Below are positions 32,503 to 40,081 of a DNA stretch of 64,000 nucleotides, piece by piece. The translations under genes were made by a program, and so were the position numbers. Origin of the DNA: Melioribacter sp051488665 (GTDB lineage: Bacteria; Bacteroidota; Ignavibacteria; Ignavibacteriales; Melioribacteraceae). The notes under the pieces are model-generated. The model did no database searches and had not been told where the DNA came from. It was given only the letters and a program-made list of their open reading frames with translations. The first letter of the stretch is position 1, and each line of letters begins with the position of its first letter. Location: the NCBI RefSeq assembly GCF_051488665.1, contig NZ_JBPSEG010000012.1, forward strand, positions 43,044 through 107,043. The letters run 5' to 3'.

Positions 32503-32979
32503 ATGAAACAGAACAAAATAAAAATTAAAATGCCAGTCAGAAAGAGGATTGCCCTCGTCGCTCACGACAACAAAAAGCGCGACCTTCTGGAATGGACTGC
32601 TTTCAACAAGGACAAACTTAAAGATTGCGTTATTTATGCGACCGGAACTACCGGAAAACTTCTCGAAGAAGAAACGGGTATCAAAGTAAAAAGACTTAAA
32701 AGCGGACCGCTCGGAGGCGACCAGCAGCTCGGCGCTTTAATTGCCGAAAACGAAATCGACATTCTGATTTTTTTCTGGGATCCTCTCGAACCGCAGCCTC
32801 ACGACCCCGACGTCAAAGCTCTCTTGAGAATTGCCGTCGTCTGGAATATTCCGATTGCGAACAACAGATCGTCGGCGGATTTTATTTTTTCATCGGCTTT
32901 GATGGACGAGCCCTATGAAAGAATTCTACCCGACTATGATTCGTATACGGAAAGAATTATACCAAAAGAGGAACAATGA
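32503..32979 (+). CDS. mgsA: Methylglyoxal synthase
   Basis: The enzyme converts dihydroxyacetone phosphate to methylglyoxal, a bypass that frees phosphate in sugar overload. Family residues are present: RIALVAHDNKK (His21), SGPLGGDQQLGALI (Asp73), FFWDPLEPQPHDPDVKALLR (Asp93, His100, Asp103), then WNIPIANNRSSADF, two residues shifted from E. coli numbering. An alternative ATG nine codons in (MPVRKRIAL) fits family length slightly better. The stop overlaps the next gene's ATG. Confidence 0.95.
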   Translation: MKQNKIKIKMPVRKRIALVAHDNKKRDLLEWTAFNKDKLKDCVIYATGTTGKLLEEETGIKVKRLKSGPLGGDQQLGALIAENEIDILIFFWDPLEPQPHDPDVKALLRIAVVWNIPIANNRSSADFIFSSALMDEPYERILPDYDSYTERIIPKEEQ

Positions 32980-33482
32980 AACCTTCGCCTAAAGATTATC
33001 ATCCGTATTACAAGATGTATATCGATCTGATTGATTCGGAAGACATTGTTTCCGTTCTCGAAAATCAAATCGACGAGTTCAATGATTTTGCAGCAGGCTT
33101 GACTGCCAATGATTTCAACCGCAGATACAGCGAAGGTAAATGGAGCGTTAAAGAGATAATCGTTCATTTGATCGATACCGAGCGGATATTTGTCTACCGA
33201 ATGCTTTCGGCAGCGAGGAACGACGGCTCCGATTTGAAAAGTTTCGACCAGGAATTTTACGTCCGCAATTCGGGATGCGGCAAAATAAACCACCTATTGT
33301 TAATAGAAGATTTTATCAATATGCGCAAGTCCACAATTTCGTTTATAAAAACATTGACCGAAGAAACGCTCTGCAGGAAAGGAGATATCGGGGGATATCC
33401 TTTCAACGTATCGGCGGCAGTCTACATTATTGCGGGGCATTTTATTCATCATATTAATTTCATAAAGGAAAATTATTTTTAA
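32976..33482 (+). CDS. DinB-like four-helix metalloprotein
   Basis: The 168-residue protein has the DinB/YfiT pattern: GKWSVKEIIVHLIDTERIFVYRML with the first His, and near the end AAVYIIAGHFIHHINFIKENY with the other metal His. DinB_2 proteins include thiol-dependent S-transferases (bacillithiol or mycothiol type); the thiol used here is unknown. It is coupled to mgsA by a 4-bp overlap, which hints at methylglyoxal or thiol detoxification. Confidence 0.82.
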   Translation: MKPSPKDYHPYYKMYIDLIDSEDIVSVLENQIDEFNDFAAGLTANDFNRRYSEGKWSVKEIIVHLIDTERIFVYRMLSAARNDGSDLKSFDQEFYVRNSGCGKINHLLLIEDFINMRKSTISFIKTLTEETLCRKGDIGGYPFNVSAAVYIIAGHFIHHINFIKENYF

Positions 33483-33554
33483 CGGTAACTGAAATGCCGG
33501 CTTTTAAAACTATCCCGCCTTTCATACGACTAAACCGTTAAAAAGCGATAAAAT

Positions 33555-33887
33555 TTGATTAGACTAATCTTCATATTGAAAAACATCGAGTGGGAAGCTG
33601 TTTTCTGGTTATGCGGACTGATTTACCTCGCTTCGATAGATCCTTATGCGCCGCAGCATTATACGCTCTGCCCTTTTAAGAATATTGGCATCGAGAGTTG
33701 TCCTGGCTGCGGATTGGGACGCTCGATAGGATTCATTTATCATTTTGATTTCGCCAATTCATTCGAATCCCACTTTCTTGGCGCGGTCGCATTGATATTA
33801 ATTGCAGCCCGCACAATAAAATTAATTCATAGAACAATTATTAATTTCAAAAAATCGGAGTTGATATGGCTAACGTATACGAACTGA
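33555..33887 (+). CDS. DUF2752 small membrane protein
   Basis: The Cys pattern CPFKNIGIESCPGCGLGRS (about 39-57) between two hydrophobic segments is the DUF2752 signature. Function is unknown; the Cys pairs suggest metal or disulfide chemistry at the membrane. The start appears to be TTG; no ATG precedes the domain. It overlaps the TM2 gene by 22 bp, so the two are probably co-expressed. Confidence 0.78.
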   Translation: MIRLIFILKNIEWEAVFWLCGLIYLASIDPYAPQHYTLCPFKNIGIESCPGCGLGRSIGFIYHFDFANSFESHFLGAVALILIAARTIKLIHRTIINFKKSELIWLTYTN

Positions 33888-34216
33888 TGCCCGAAATTAT
33901 GGGCGAAGAACAGATTTTTGTGTCCAGTATAATCAAAAATTTCGACGACCAAAAAGCCCAGCAATTTGCAAATGTTTACAGAACCCGCAGGCGCGATCCG
34001 CAGACGATCTTACTTCTTACGCTGGTCGGCTTCCTCGGAATCGCAGGCATTCAACGGTTCATTACCGACAGAATGGGACTCGGAATTCTCTATTTGCTGA
34101 CAGGCGGCATTTGCATGATCGGAACGATAATCGATCTGATCAATTACAAAAAAATTGCGTTCGAATACAATCAAAAACAGGCAATGGAAATTGCCGCTAT
34201 GATTCGCGCCGCTTGA
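33866..34216 (+). CDS. TM2-domain membrane protein
   Basis: The 116 residues have a soluble N-terminal part (about 1-45) followed by the TM2 domain: DPQTILLLTLVGFLGIAGIQ, RFITDRMGLGILYLLTGG and a second helix ending GTIIDLINY. The DRxxxG-like turn between the helices is typical. TM2 proteins often accompany DUF2752 genes in FCB genomes; the role is unknown. Confidence 0.85.
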   Translation: MANVYELMPEIMGEEQIFVSSIIKNFDDQKAQQFANVYRTRRRDPQTILLLTLVGFLGIAGIQRFITDRMGLGILYLLTGGICMIGTIIDLINYKKIAFEYNQKQAMEIAAMIRAA

Positions 34217-34347
34217 ATTATTTTTGAAATTATCGAATTTATTCTTAAGTTTCGCCCGTAGAGCAGATGCTCTAAATTATGAAAATTTTTTAGACGCGTT
34301 CTGCCTACGATTTAGTAGTAAGTAAAATTTTTAAGGAGTTCTTTTTT

Positions 34348-34560
34348 ATGGCAGAACGTGAAAACGGAACCGTTAAGTGGTTCAATGCCACAAAAGGTTA
34401 CGGTTTTATTGAGCGATCGCAAGGAGGAGATGTATTCGTTCACTTCTCTTCGATTCAGGTTGACGGATACAAAACTCTCGAAAAAGGTCAACAGGTTGAA
34501 TTTACAGTCGGAGACGGACCGAAAGGACCTCAGGCTCAAGACGTAAAAGTTGTCAAATAA
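34348..34560 (+). CDS. cspA: Cold-shock protein
   Basis: The 70-residue OB-fold carries RNP motifs NGTVKWFNATKGYGFIE and DVFVHFSSI plus the ending GPQAQDVKVV. It is an RNA/ssDNA-binding chaperone. The 130-bp leader contains a GAGCAGATGCTC hairpin (about 34260) and could be temperature responsive, as known for csp leaders; AAGGAG lies 10 bp before the ATG. A strong terminator follows. Confidence 0.94.
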   Translation: MAERENGTVKWFNATKGYGFIERSQGGDVFVHFSSIQVDGYKTLEKGQQVEFTVGDGPKGPQAQDVKVVK

Positions 34561-34586
34561 TAAAGTTTATTATTTTGCAACAAACG

Positions 34587-34611
34587 AAAGCGGCTGTATG
34601 CCGCTTTTTTT
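34587..34611 (+). terminator. Rho-independent terminator of cspA
   Basis: AAAGCGGC, loop TGTAT, GCCGCTTT followed by a T-run, starting 27 bp past the cspA stop. Confidence 0.85.
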
Positions 34612-34672
34612 ATGCCCGTTCTTGAACTTTTCGAATTATTAACGCATTTTTAAAATCGTAATTCGTATTTAT

Positions 34673-34762
34673 ATGAAAACTTTCACATCCATACTGCACT
34701 CTTCTTTCTCAATTCAGCTTAATTGCTGTCGCTCCAACAACTGCGCTTGTTGCTGTTGTTAA
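34673..34762 (+). CDS. Cysteine-rich leader peptide upstream of cysE-cysK (probable cysteine attenuator)
   Basis: A 29-codon frame starts at ATG 34673 and stops with TAA at 34760-34762, 54 bp before cysE. Its first half is ordinary (MKTFTSILHSSFSIQ), but seven of the last twelve residues are Cys: NCCRSNNCACCCC, ending in four consecutive Cys codons. Runs of codons for the end-product amino acid just before a biosynthetic operon are the hallmark of ribosome-mediated attenuation. The Cys codons lie in a CAACAA/TTGTTG hairpin (34735-34752), whose folding would change if ribosomes stall for lack of Cys-tRNA. No textbook terminator is visible between leader and cysE, so control of the weak cysE ribosome site (AAAGGG) is as likely as transcription attenuation. 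No clear Shine-Dalgarno precedes the leader. Confidence 0.72.
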   Translation: MKTFTSILHSSFSIQLNCCRSNNCACCCC

Positions 34763-34816
34763 TACATACTTAAATCCCCAAAATTAATTTTAAGAAATTA
34801 TTAAAGGGCATAAAAA

Positions 34817-35674
34817 ATGGAATCCTTGGAAAGGACTAATTTTACAGATTTTGCAAAAAATATTTTGATGAGACGGCAAACGCACGCATGCACTTCGTCG
34901 CTCAAAAACGAATCGATTGCTTTTCTGGAAGGAATTATAGATTTTCTGTTCCCTCATTTTTCTTCCAAAATTTATTATACGGAAGAAGATATTCTTTCAA
35001 AGCTTCAATTGATCAAGAGAGATTTTATACAACTGATTAAATTGCTGAACGGAATGGCTCCCGTCAACGCCGAGGAAAAAAGCGGCGAGTTCATTAAAAA
35101 GCTGCCCGGAATCAACGAGATGCTGTGGAAAGACGCCGAATTCATTTACAAAGGCGACCCCGCGGCTGAGAGTATCGACGAAGTAATACTCGCATATCCG
35201 GGCTTCCGGGCTATTGTAATTTATCGTCTCGCTCATGCTATTTACGAACTGAAAATTCCTATCATTCCGCGCATTCTTACAGAGCACGCCCATCAGGTAA
35301 CGGGAATCGACATTCACCCCGGAGCTCAAATCGGATGTCCGTTTTTTATCGATCACGGCACCGGCATTGTAATCGGCGAAACAACCGTTATCGGCAAAAA
35401 CGTCAAACTTTATCAGGGCGTTACGCTGGGCGCCTTGAGCGTCGACAAAAATCTCGCTCAGCAAAAAAGGCATCCCACCATTGAAGACGACGTGGTAATC
35501 TATTCGCAGGCGGTTATTTTGGGCGGCAATACTGTGATCGGAAGAAATTCCGTTATCGGAGGAAACTCATGGATTATCAAGAGCATTCCTCCGAATTCCG
35601 TTGTTTATAATAAAAGCGAAGTGCGTATCAGGTCTTCCAGACCGTTCGAAGAAACGCTCGATTTTGTAATCTAA
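34817..35674 (+). CDS. cysE: Serine O-acetyltransferase
   Basis: The first step of cysteine synthesis: serine plus acetyl-CoA gives O-acetylserine. The 285 residues have a helical N-terminal domain and a left-handed beta-helix with hexapeptide repeats: EHAHQVTGIDIHPGAQIG, HGTGIVIGETTVIGKNVKLY and LGGNTVIGRNSVIGGNSW. Active-site His residues lie in IDIHP and IDHGTG. It is the first structural gene of a two-gene operon with cysK (20-bp gap), preceded by the Cys-rich leader frame. Confidence 0.95.
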   Translation: MESLERTNFTDFAKNILMRRQTHACTSSLKNESIAFLEGIIDFLFPHFSSKIYYTEEDILSKLQLIKRDFIQLIKLLNGMAPVNAEEKSGEFIKKLPGINEMLWKDAEFIYKGDPAAESIDEVILAYPGFRAIVIYRLAHAIYELKIPIIPRILTEHAHQVTGIDIHPGAQIGCPFFIDHGTGIVIGETTVIGKNVKLYQGVTLGALSVDKNLAQQKRHPTIEDDVVIYSQAVILGGNTVIGRNSVIGGNSWIIKSIPPNSVVYNKSEVRIRSSRPFEETLDFVI

Positions 35675-35694
35675 AAAAGAAAGGGAAAAATAAA

Positions 35695-36606
35695 ATGAAA
35701 GCTTTCAATATACTCCAGACAATCGGCAACACTCCTCATCTCAAATTAAATCGTATTTTCGGCGACAAATACGAAGTTTGGGTAAAGCTCGAAAGGTCTA
35801 ATCCCGGCGGAAGTATTAAAGACCGTATTGCTCTTGCAATGATAGAAGACGCCGAGAAAAAAGGAATCTTAAAACCCGACAGCATAATTGTCGAACCGAC
35901 TTCGGGAAACACCGGGATCGGACTTGCAATGGTCGCCGCCGTAAAGGGCTACCGGATTATACTCGTAATGCCGGAATCGATGTCGATTGAACGCCGTAAA
36001 ATTATGGCTGCATACGGAGCCGAATTCGAACTGACTCCGCGCGAACTCGGTATGAAAGGAGCAATCGAAAAAGCAAAAGAACTTGCCGCTTCGAATCCAA
36101 AAGTGTGGATACCTCAGCAATTCGAAAATCAATCGAACGTAGAAATTCACGTTAAAACCACGGCGCAGGAAATATTAAACGACTTTCCCGAAGGTTTCGA
36201 CTACCTGATTACGGGCGTGGGAACCGGCGGACATATTACCGGCGTTTCGAAAGTTCTTAAAGAAAAATTTCCGAATCTGAAAGTCTTTGCCGTCGAGCCG
36301 GAAAATTCGCCTGTTATATCGGGCGGCAAACCGGGACCTCATCCCATTCAGGGTATCGGAGCCGGCTTTATTCCTCAAATTTTCGACACATCTTTGATCG
36401 AAGGCGCTATCCGAATTTCTAAAGAAGAAGCCTTCGAATTTGCCCGAAGAGCGGCAAAAGAAGAAGGTCTCTTTGCGGGCATCTCATCGGGCGCTTCGCT
36501 TGCGGCAATCAACAAAAAACTGCCAGATATTCCCGAAGGTTCAAGAATCCTTACTTTCAATTACGACACCGGCGAACGGTATCTTTCAATAGACGACTTG
36601 TTTTAA
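35695..36606 (+). CDS. cysK: O-acetylserine sulfhydrylase (cysteine synthase A)
   Basis: The second step: O-acetylserine plus sulfide gives cysteine, PLP-dependent. The PLP lysine lies in NPGGSIKDRIALAM (about Lys42), the substrate loop is PTSGNTGIGLAMVAA and the phosphate cup is ITGVGTGGHITGVS. The 303-residue length is usual. The AAGAAAGGGAAAAA site is good. With CysE it can form the cysteine synthase complex. A bidirectional terminator follows. Confidence 0.96.
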   Translation: MKAFNILQTIGNTPHLKLNRIFGDKYEVWVKLERSNPGGSIKDRIALAMIEDAEKKGILKPDSIIVEPTSGNTGIGLAMVAAVKGYRIILVMPESMSIERRKIMAAYGAEFELTPRELGMKGAIEKAKELAASNPKVWIPQQFENQSNVEIHVKTTAQEILNDFPEGFDYLITGVGTGGHITGVSKVLKEKFPNLKVFAVEPENSPVISGGKPGPHPIQGIGAGFIPQIFDTSLIEGAIRISKEEAFEFARRAAKEEGLFAGISSGASLAAINKKLPDIPEGSRILTFNYDTGERYLSIDDLF

Positions 36607-36610
36607 AATA

Positions 36611-36645
36611 AAAAAGGCTGTCTCTCGGCAGGGACAGCCTTTTTT
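36611..36645. terminator. Bidirectional terminator between cysK and the TlpA-like gene
   Basis: AAAAAGGCTGTC and GGACAGCCTTTTT form a long stem with A- and T-runs on both sides, suited to two convergent genes. Confidence 0.85.
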
Positions 36646-36663
36646 AATTTCGTTAATTAATTT

Positions 36664-37275
36664 CTACAGACCCAAAATCTTTTTGATGTGATTTTCGTAT
36701 GCAAGTTTGGGCACGAGTCCTTCGTAGCTGGCTACTATTTTGCCTTCAGGATCGATAACGAATGTCGTCGGAATGGCTCTAATTCCGCCATACTGCATAT
36801 AAACGCTTTGATTACCGTAAACTACCGGGTAGTTGATTCCCTTTTCTTTCATAAAAGGAACAACCTGATTTTTCGTATCGGTATCGACGGATATGCCCAC
36901 AATTTCGAGTCCTTTTTTGCCGTATTTATTTTTAAGATCTATTAAATCGGGAATTCCTTTGCGGCACGGAGGGCACCATGTAGCCCAGAAATCCAGAATA
37001 ACAATTTTTCCGCGCAAGTCGGAAAGTTTCAAAGTCTTGCCGTCGGTTGTAGGCAGCGCAAAATCGGGAGCCTTTACCGAATTCTGCTGAGCCGCAGGAA
37101 CGTAATTCGGCGGATAGGGTCCTCTTTCGGGTTCGCTGCCGGTATTATTGACTACGAATAAAAGCAGTATCAATCCGACGAAAAATCCTGTATAAATATA
37201 ACTTCTTTGTTTCTTGGTTAATCCCTGTTTGGTTTCTTTTGCGCCGGGATTTTTCTTTTTCATATTCTTCCTCAT
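36664..37275 (-). CDS. TlpA/ResA-like membrane-anchored thioredoxin
   Basis: A positively charged start, one membrane helix (about 27-43) and a periplasmic thioredoxin domain: APDFALPTTDGKTLKLSDLRGK, then DFWATWCPPCRKGIPDL with the WCPPC active site (about residue 100), and the cis-Pro loop GIRAIPTTFVID. It reduces disulfides in the periplasm, e.g. for cytochrome c maturation. It is the last gene of a leftward redox set (PDO, DUF6132, DUF1858). An ATG four codons in is also possible. Confidence 0.92.
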   Translation of the reverse strand: MRKNMKKKNPGAKETKQGLTKKQRSYIYTGFFVGLILLLFVVNNTGSEPERGPYPPNYVPAAQQNSVKAPDFALPTTDGKTLKLSDLRGKIVILDFWATWCPPCRKGIPDLIDLKNKYGKKGLEIVGISVDTDTKNQVVPFMKEKGINYPVVYGNQSVYMQYGGIRAIPTTFVIDPEGKIVASYEGLVPKLAYENHIKKILGL

Positions 37276-37317
37276 TTCTTTTTATGAATAAAATAAAGAT
37301 AATAAATAACGCTCAAT

Positions 37318-37536
37318 TTATTTATCACTTTTTGATAACATTTCGTTCAGGTCTTCGACAAATGCGTCTATTTGATTTTCGTCAAAGCCTTTTTCGACGG
37401 CGGCTTCTTCCAAAGTGCCCCAAATCGGCTCGCCGCATCTCAAGCATCGTATCCCTTTTTCCATCAAGTATGTAACCGATTCGGGCAGCAGATTTACAAG
37501 GTCTTCAATCAGAATTTCTTTGTTTATCTTCTTCAT
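37318..37536 (-). CDS. DUF1858 small redox-associated protein
   Basis: The 72 residues include LIEDLVNLLPESVTYLMEKG then IRCLRCGEPIWGTLEEAAVEKG, the DUF1858 pattern with a CxxC-type pair. This domain is often encoded next to hybrid-cluster or other redox proteins. It overlaps the DUF6132 gene by 32 bp, indicating coupled expression. Exact role unknown. Confidence 0.85.
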   Translation of the reverse strand: MKKINKEILIEDLVNLLPESVTYLMEKGIRCLRCGEPIWGTLEEAAVEKGFDENQIDAFVEDLNEMLSKSDK

Positions 37537-37714
37537 TTTTTTTACCGGGGATTAACCAAACCGCGCCTACCAGCGCGCCGTAGAGCGTCGATACATACGG
37601 GTTGCCCGATATTGGACAACTACCGTTACAGCCGATAAAATAGTAATACGCATATCCGAGCAATGCGCCGGCGGCTACGGGAAATATTTTCTTTATTGTT
37701 TTTTTATTTATCAT
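37505..37714 (-). CDS. DUF6132 small membrane protein
   Basis: The start is ATG 37714, one base after the PDO stop; an upstream TTG is possible. The 69 residues hold two short membrane segments around YYFIGCNGSCPISGNPYVST, the conserved Cys-containing turn of DUF6132. It may carry sulfur or a disulfide, given its thiol-redox neighbours; this is inference. Confidence 0.78.
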   Translation of the reverse strand: MINKKTIKKIFPVAAGALLGYAYYYFIGCNGSCPISGNPYVSTLYGALVGAVWLIPGKKNEEDKQRNSD

Positions 37715-37715
37715 A

Positions 37716-38372
37716 TTAAACAATAATCGTATTGAGAGCTTCTTTTACCTTTTCAAGCACGGATTGTTCCGGCGCCGCTCCTTCCAGGAAAGCGCTTTCG
37801 TTTATAACCGTTCTCGGAACGCCGCGTACATTGTATTTCTGAGACAGATGCGGAAATTCCGTTGCTTCCACCATATCGCTTTTAATATTGTCGTTCAGAT
37901 AAGCGAATTTGTGAGCCGTAATTACCGCCTGCGGGCAATACGGGCAAGTCGGAGTTACGAATACCTGCATATGCACCGGCTTGTCGATTTTTTTTACTTC
38001 CTCTTCGATTTCCTTCGGCAATCCGGTAACGCCCGTGCCGAGCATTTTTATGTCTTCGAGCAGCGAGGCAAATTCATACCCGCTCGGTATTCCGTAATAA
38101 CGGATTCCGTAATCTTTACCGTTTTCGTCCAAAAGGACCGTAGCCGGAATTTTATCGACTCCGTATTTTTCCGCGTCCGCTTTGTCGTTAACAAAATTTT
38201 TGACCTCAAGATGAAGTTTGTCGTTTATATCAGCTAATTCTGTCAATATTCCTTTTGTTTCGCGGCAGTATTGGCATTCGAGTTCCTGCGTAAAAAACAC
38301 AATCTTAACGTCCTTTGTCAAGACCGAAAGAACTTTCTGCAATTCTTCTTTTAATTGATCGTCTATATACAT
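37716..38372 (-). CDS. Protein disulfide oxidoreductase with two thioredoxin folds (PDO-like)
   Basis: The start is the ATG with AGGAG 6 bp before it; upstream frame is noncoding. The 218 residues contain two thioredoxin/glutaredoxin folds, active sites ECQYCRETKG (about residue 34) and PTCPYCPQAV (about 148), the arrangement of PDO/alkyl-hydroperoxide-reductase F-type N-domains. Cis-Pro loops are DKIPATVLL and RGVPRTVIN. It probably reduces or forms cytosolic disulfides and starts the leftward redox set. Confidence 0.88.
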   Translation of the reverse strand: MYIDDQLKEELQKVLSVLTKDVKIVFFTQELECQYCRETKGILTELADINDKLHLEVKNFVNDKADAEKYGVDKIPATVLLDENGKDYGIRYYGIPSGYEFASLLEDIKMLGTGVTGLPKEIEEEVKKIDKPVHMQVFVTPTCPYCPQAVITAHKFAYLNDNIKSDMVEATEFPHLSQKYNVRGVPRTVINESAFLEGAAPEQSVLEKVKEALNTIIV

Positions 38373-38440
38373 TTTTTCTCCTATTGAATTTTGCTTGCTG
38401 TCGGTATGATGTCCAAAAACGGAAAACGTTTCAGGATTGA

Positions 38441-38872
38441 TTATTTTTTCCCCTTCCCCCATTCGAGCACTTCGACTTTAACTTCAGCCAGTCCGTCTTC
38501 AACAAAGCCGAGTTCTCTGGCGGCGCCGAGCGACAGGTCGATTATTCTGTCCGGACGGTAAGGCATCCTGTCGTTAATTTTCAGCACCACGCTTTTATTG
38601 TTCGAAAGATTGGTCACTCGCACAAGGGTTCCCATCGGAAAGAAAGGGTGCGCCGCCGAAATCGAATTCATATTGTAAACTTCGCCGCTGTACGTTATTT
38701 TATTGTGGAATTCGTCGCTGTAAAAAGATGCGATTCCGGTTTGAACTCTCAGATTTTCATAGTCATTAGCCGACTTTTCCGTTTTCGACGTAAATCTCAC
38801 GGATGACGTACAAGCCGTAATTATTAAGGTTAAACTTACTATAATCGATATTTTATTTATTTTTCCGGTCAT
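38441..38872 (-). CDS. RlpA-like lipoprotein (double-psi beta-barrel)
   Basis: The start chosen is ATG 38872 (MTGKINKISIIV), giving a lipoprotein signal with box LIITACTSS. The domain reads GIASFYSDEFHNKITYSGEV, then AHPFFPMGTLVRVTNLSNNK and VLKINDRMPYRPDRIIDLS, typical of RlpA, where the His and Asp residues act on denuded peptidoglycan strands. No SPOR domain is attached. Probably a cell-wall lytic transglycosylase of septation. Divergent from carA. Confidence 0.88.
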   Translation of the reverse strand: MTGKINKISIIVSLTLIITACTSSVRFTSKTEKSANDYENLRVQTGIASFYSDEFHNKITYSGEVYNMNSISAAHPFFPMGTLVRVTNLSNNKSVVLKINDRMPYRPDRIIDLSLGAARELGFVEDGLAEVKVEVLEWGKGKK

Positions 38873-38886
38873 AACGCAATAATAAT

Positions 38887-38917
38887 TTTGAACGAAAATA
38901 TTTTTTTCATAAATTTG
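38887..38917 (+). promoter_or_regulatory. Bacteroidetes-type promoter of carAB
   Basis: TTTG at 38887-38890, 19 bp spacer, TAAATTTG at 38910-38917 match the primary sigma consensus of Bacteroidetes (TTTG-N19-TAnnTTTG). It lies 65 bp before the carA ATG. Confidence 0.6.
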
Positions 38918-38981
38918 CACAATTTATTTATACATCCAATTGCAGGCTTCCTCCCTAAATAACTTGGAGATACACGAGACT

Positions 38982-40064
38982 ATGAAAGATAGAAAAAATA
39001 CGCCCAAACGAAAAGCCAAACTTGTATTGAAAAACGGAAAAGTATTCGAAGGATTTCTGTTCGGGAGCAGAAGAAATGCAGCGGGCGAAGTTGTTTTTAA
39101 CACCGGGATGATGGGCTATCCCGAAACAATGACCGACCCTTCTTACAAAGGTCAGATACTCGTATTCACTTATCCGCTTGTGGGCAATTACGGAGTGCCG
39201 CAATTAAACGATTCGGACGATCTGCCTCTCTATTTCGAATCGCAGAAAATTCAGGTAGAAGCAATCGTGGTTTCGGAACATTCCGAAAAACACTCGCACT
39301 GGAACGGATATCAAAGTTTGGACGAATGGCTCAAAGCGTACGATATCCCCGGTCTCTACGGCATCGATACGCGCGGGCTGACAAAAATTTTACGCGAGCA
39401 CGGCACGCTGCTCGGAAAAATTATAACCGACAACAAACCGGTCGATTATTACGATCCCGACACGGACAACTTAATTTCCAAAGTTACCATTTCACAGAAA
39501 TACGAATACGGCAGCGGTAAAAAGAGAATTCTACTTGTCGACTGCGGCTGTAAAAAAAGCATAATAACAAATCTGCTCGACCGAAACGTCCGCGTATTGA
39601 GAGTTCCGTACGATTACGATATTTCGAACGAGGATTTCGACGGCGTTGTTTTGTCAAACGGACCGGGCAATCCGGTTGTGTATAAAAAACTTGTAGAAAC
39701 CGCCCGCAAATTAATCCAGAAACAGGTGCCCACTCTCGGCATCTGTATGGGTCATCAGATTCTTGCTCTGGCGGCGGGAGCTAAAACATATAAATTAAAA
39801 TACGGACATCGCAGTCAAAACCAGCCCGTTAAAGTTGTCGGCTCCAATAAATGCTATGTAACTTCGCAGAATCACAGTTTTGCCGTCGACACAAAAACAT
39901 TGCCCAAAGGCTGGATGCCCTGGTTCGAAAATCTTAACGATTATTCAAACGAAGGAATGATTCACGAAAAACTGCCGTTCAGAAGCGTTCAGTTTCATCC
40001 GGAAGCGACCCCGGGTCCGGTCGATACCGAATTCATTTTCGATGAATTTCTAAAAGATGTTTAA
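38982..40064 (+). CDS. carA: Carbamoyl-phosphate synthase small (glutaminase) subunit
   Basis: The start chosen is ATG 38982 (MKDRKNTPKRKAKL), preceded by TTGGAG; the open frame begins earlier. The 360 residues have the CarA N-terminal domain (GKVFEGFLFGSRRNAAGEVV) and a class I glutamine amidotransferase with nucleophile Cys in LGICMGHQILALAAG and His-Glu in VQFHPEATPGP. It feeds ammonia to CarB for arginine and pyrimidine synthesis. carB follows after 17 bp. Confidence 0.96.
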   Translation: MKDRKNTPKRKAKLVLKNGKVFEGFLFGSRRNAAGEVVFNTGMMGYPETMTDPSYKGQILVFTYPLVGNYGVPQLNDSDDLPLYFESQKIQVEAIVVSEHSEKHSHWNGYQSLDEWLKAYDIPGLYGIDTRGLTKILREHGTLLGKIITDNKPVDYYDPDTDNLISKVTISQKYEYGSGKKRILLVDCGCKKSIITNLLDRNVRVLRVPYDYDISNEDFDGVVLSNGPGNPVVYKKLVETARKLIQKQVPTLGICMGHQILALAAGAKTYKLKYGHRSQNQPVKVVGSNKCYVTSQNHSFAVDTKTLPKGWMPWFENLNDYSNEGMIHEKLPFRSVQFHPEATPGPVDTEFIFDEFLKDV

Positions 40065-40081
40065 TTAAAAGAAGAAAGCAG

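Noticed and set aside
34762..34816. Classical rho-independent terminator between the Cys leader and cysE
   Set aside because: No G+C-rich stem with T-run is present; only AT-rich sequence with CCCC and the AAAGGG ribosome site, so transcription attenuation is not directly supported.
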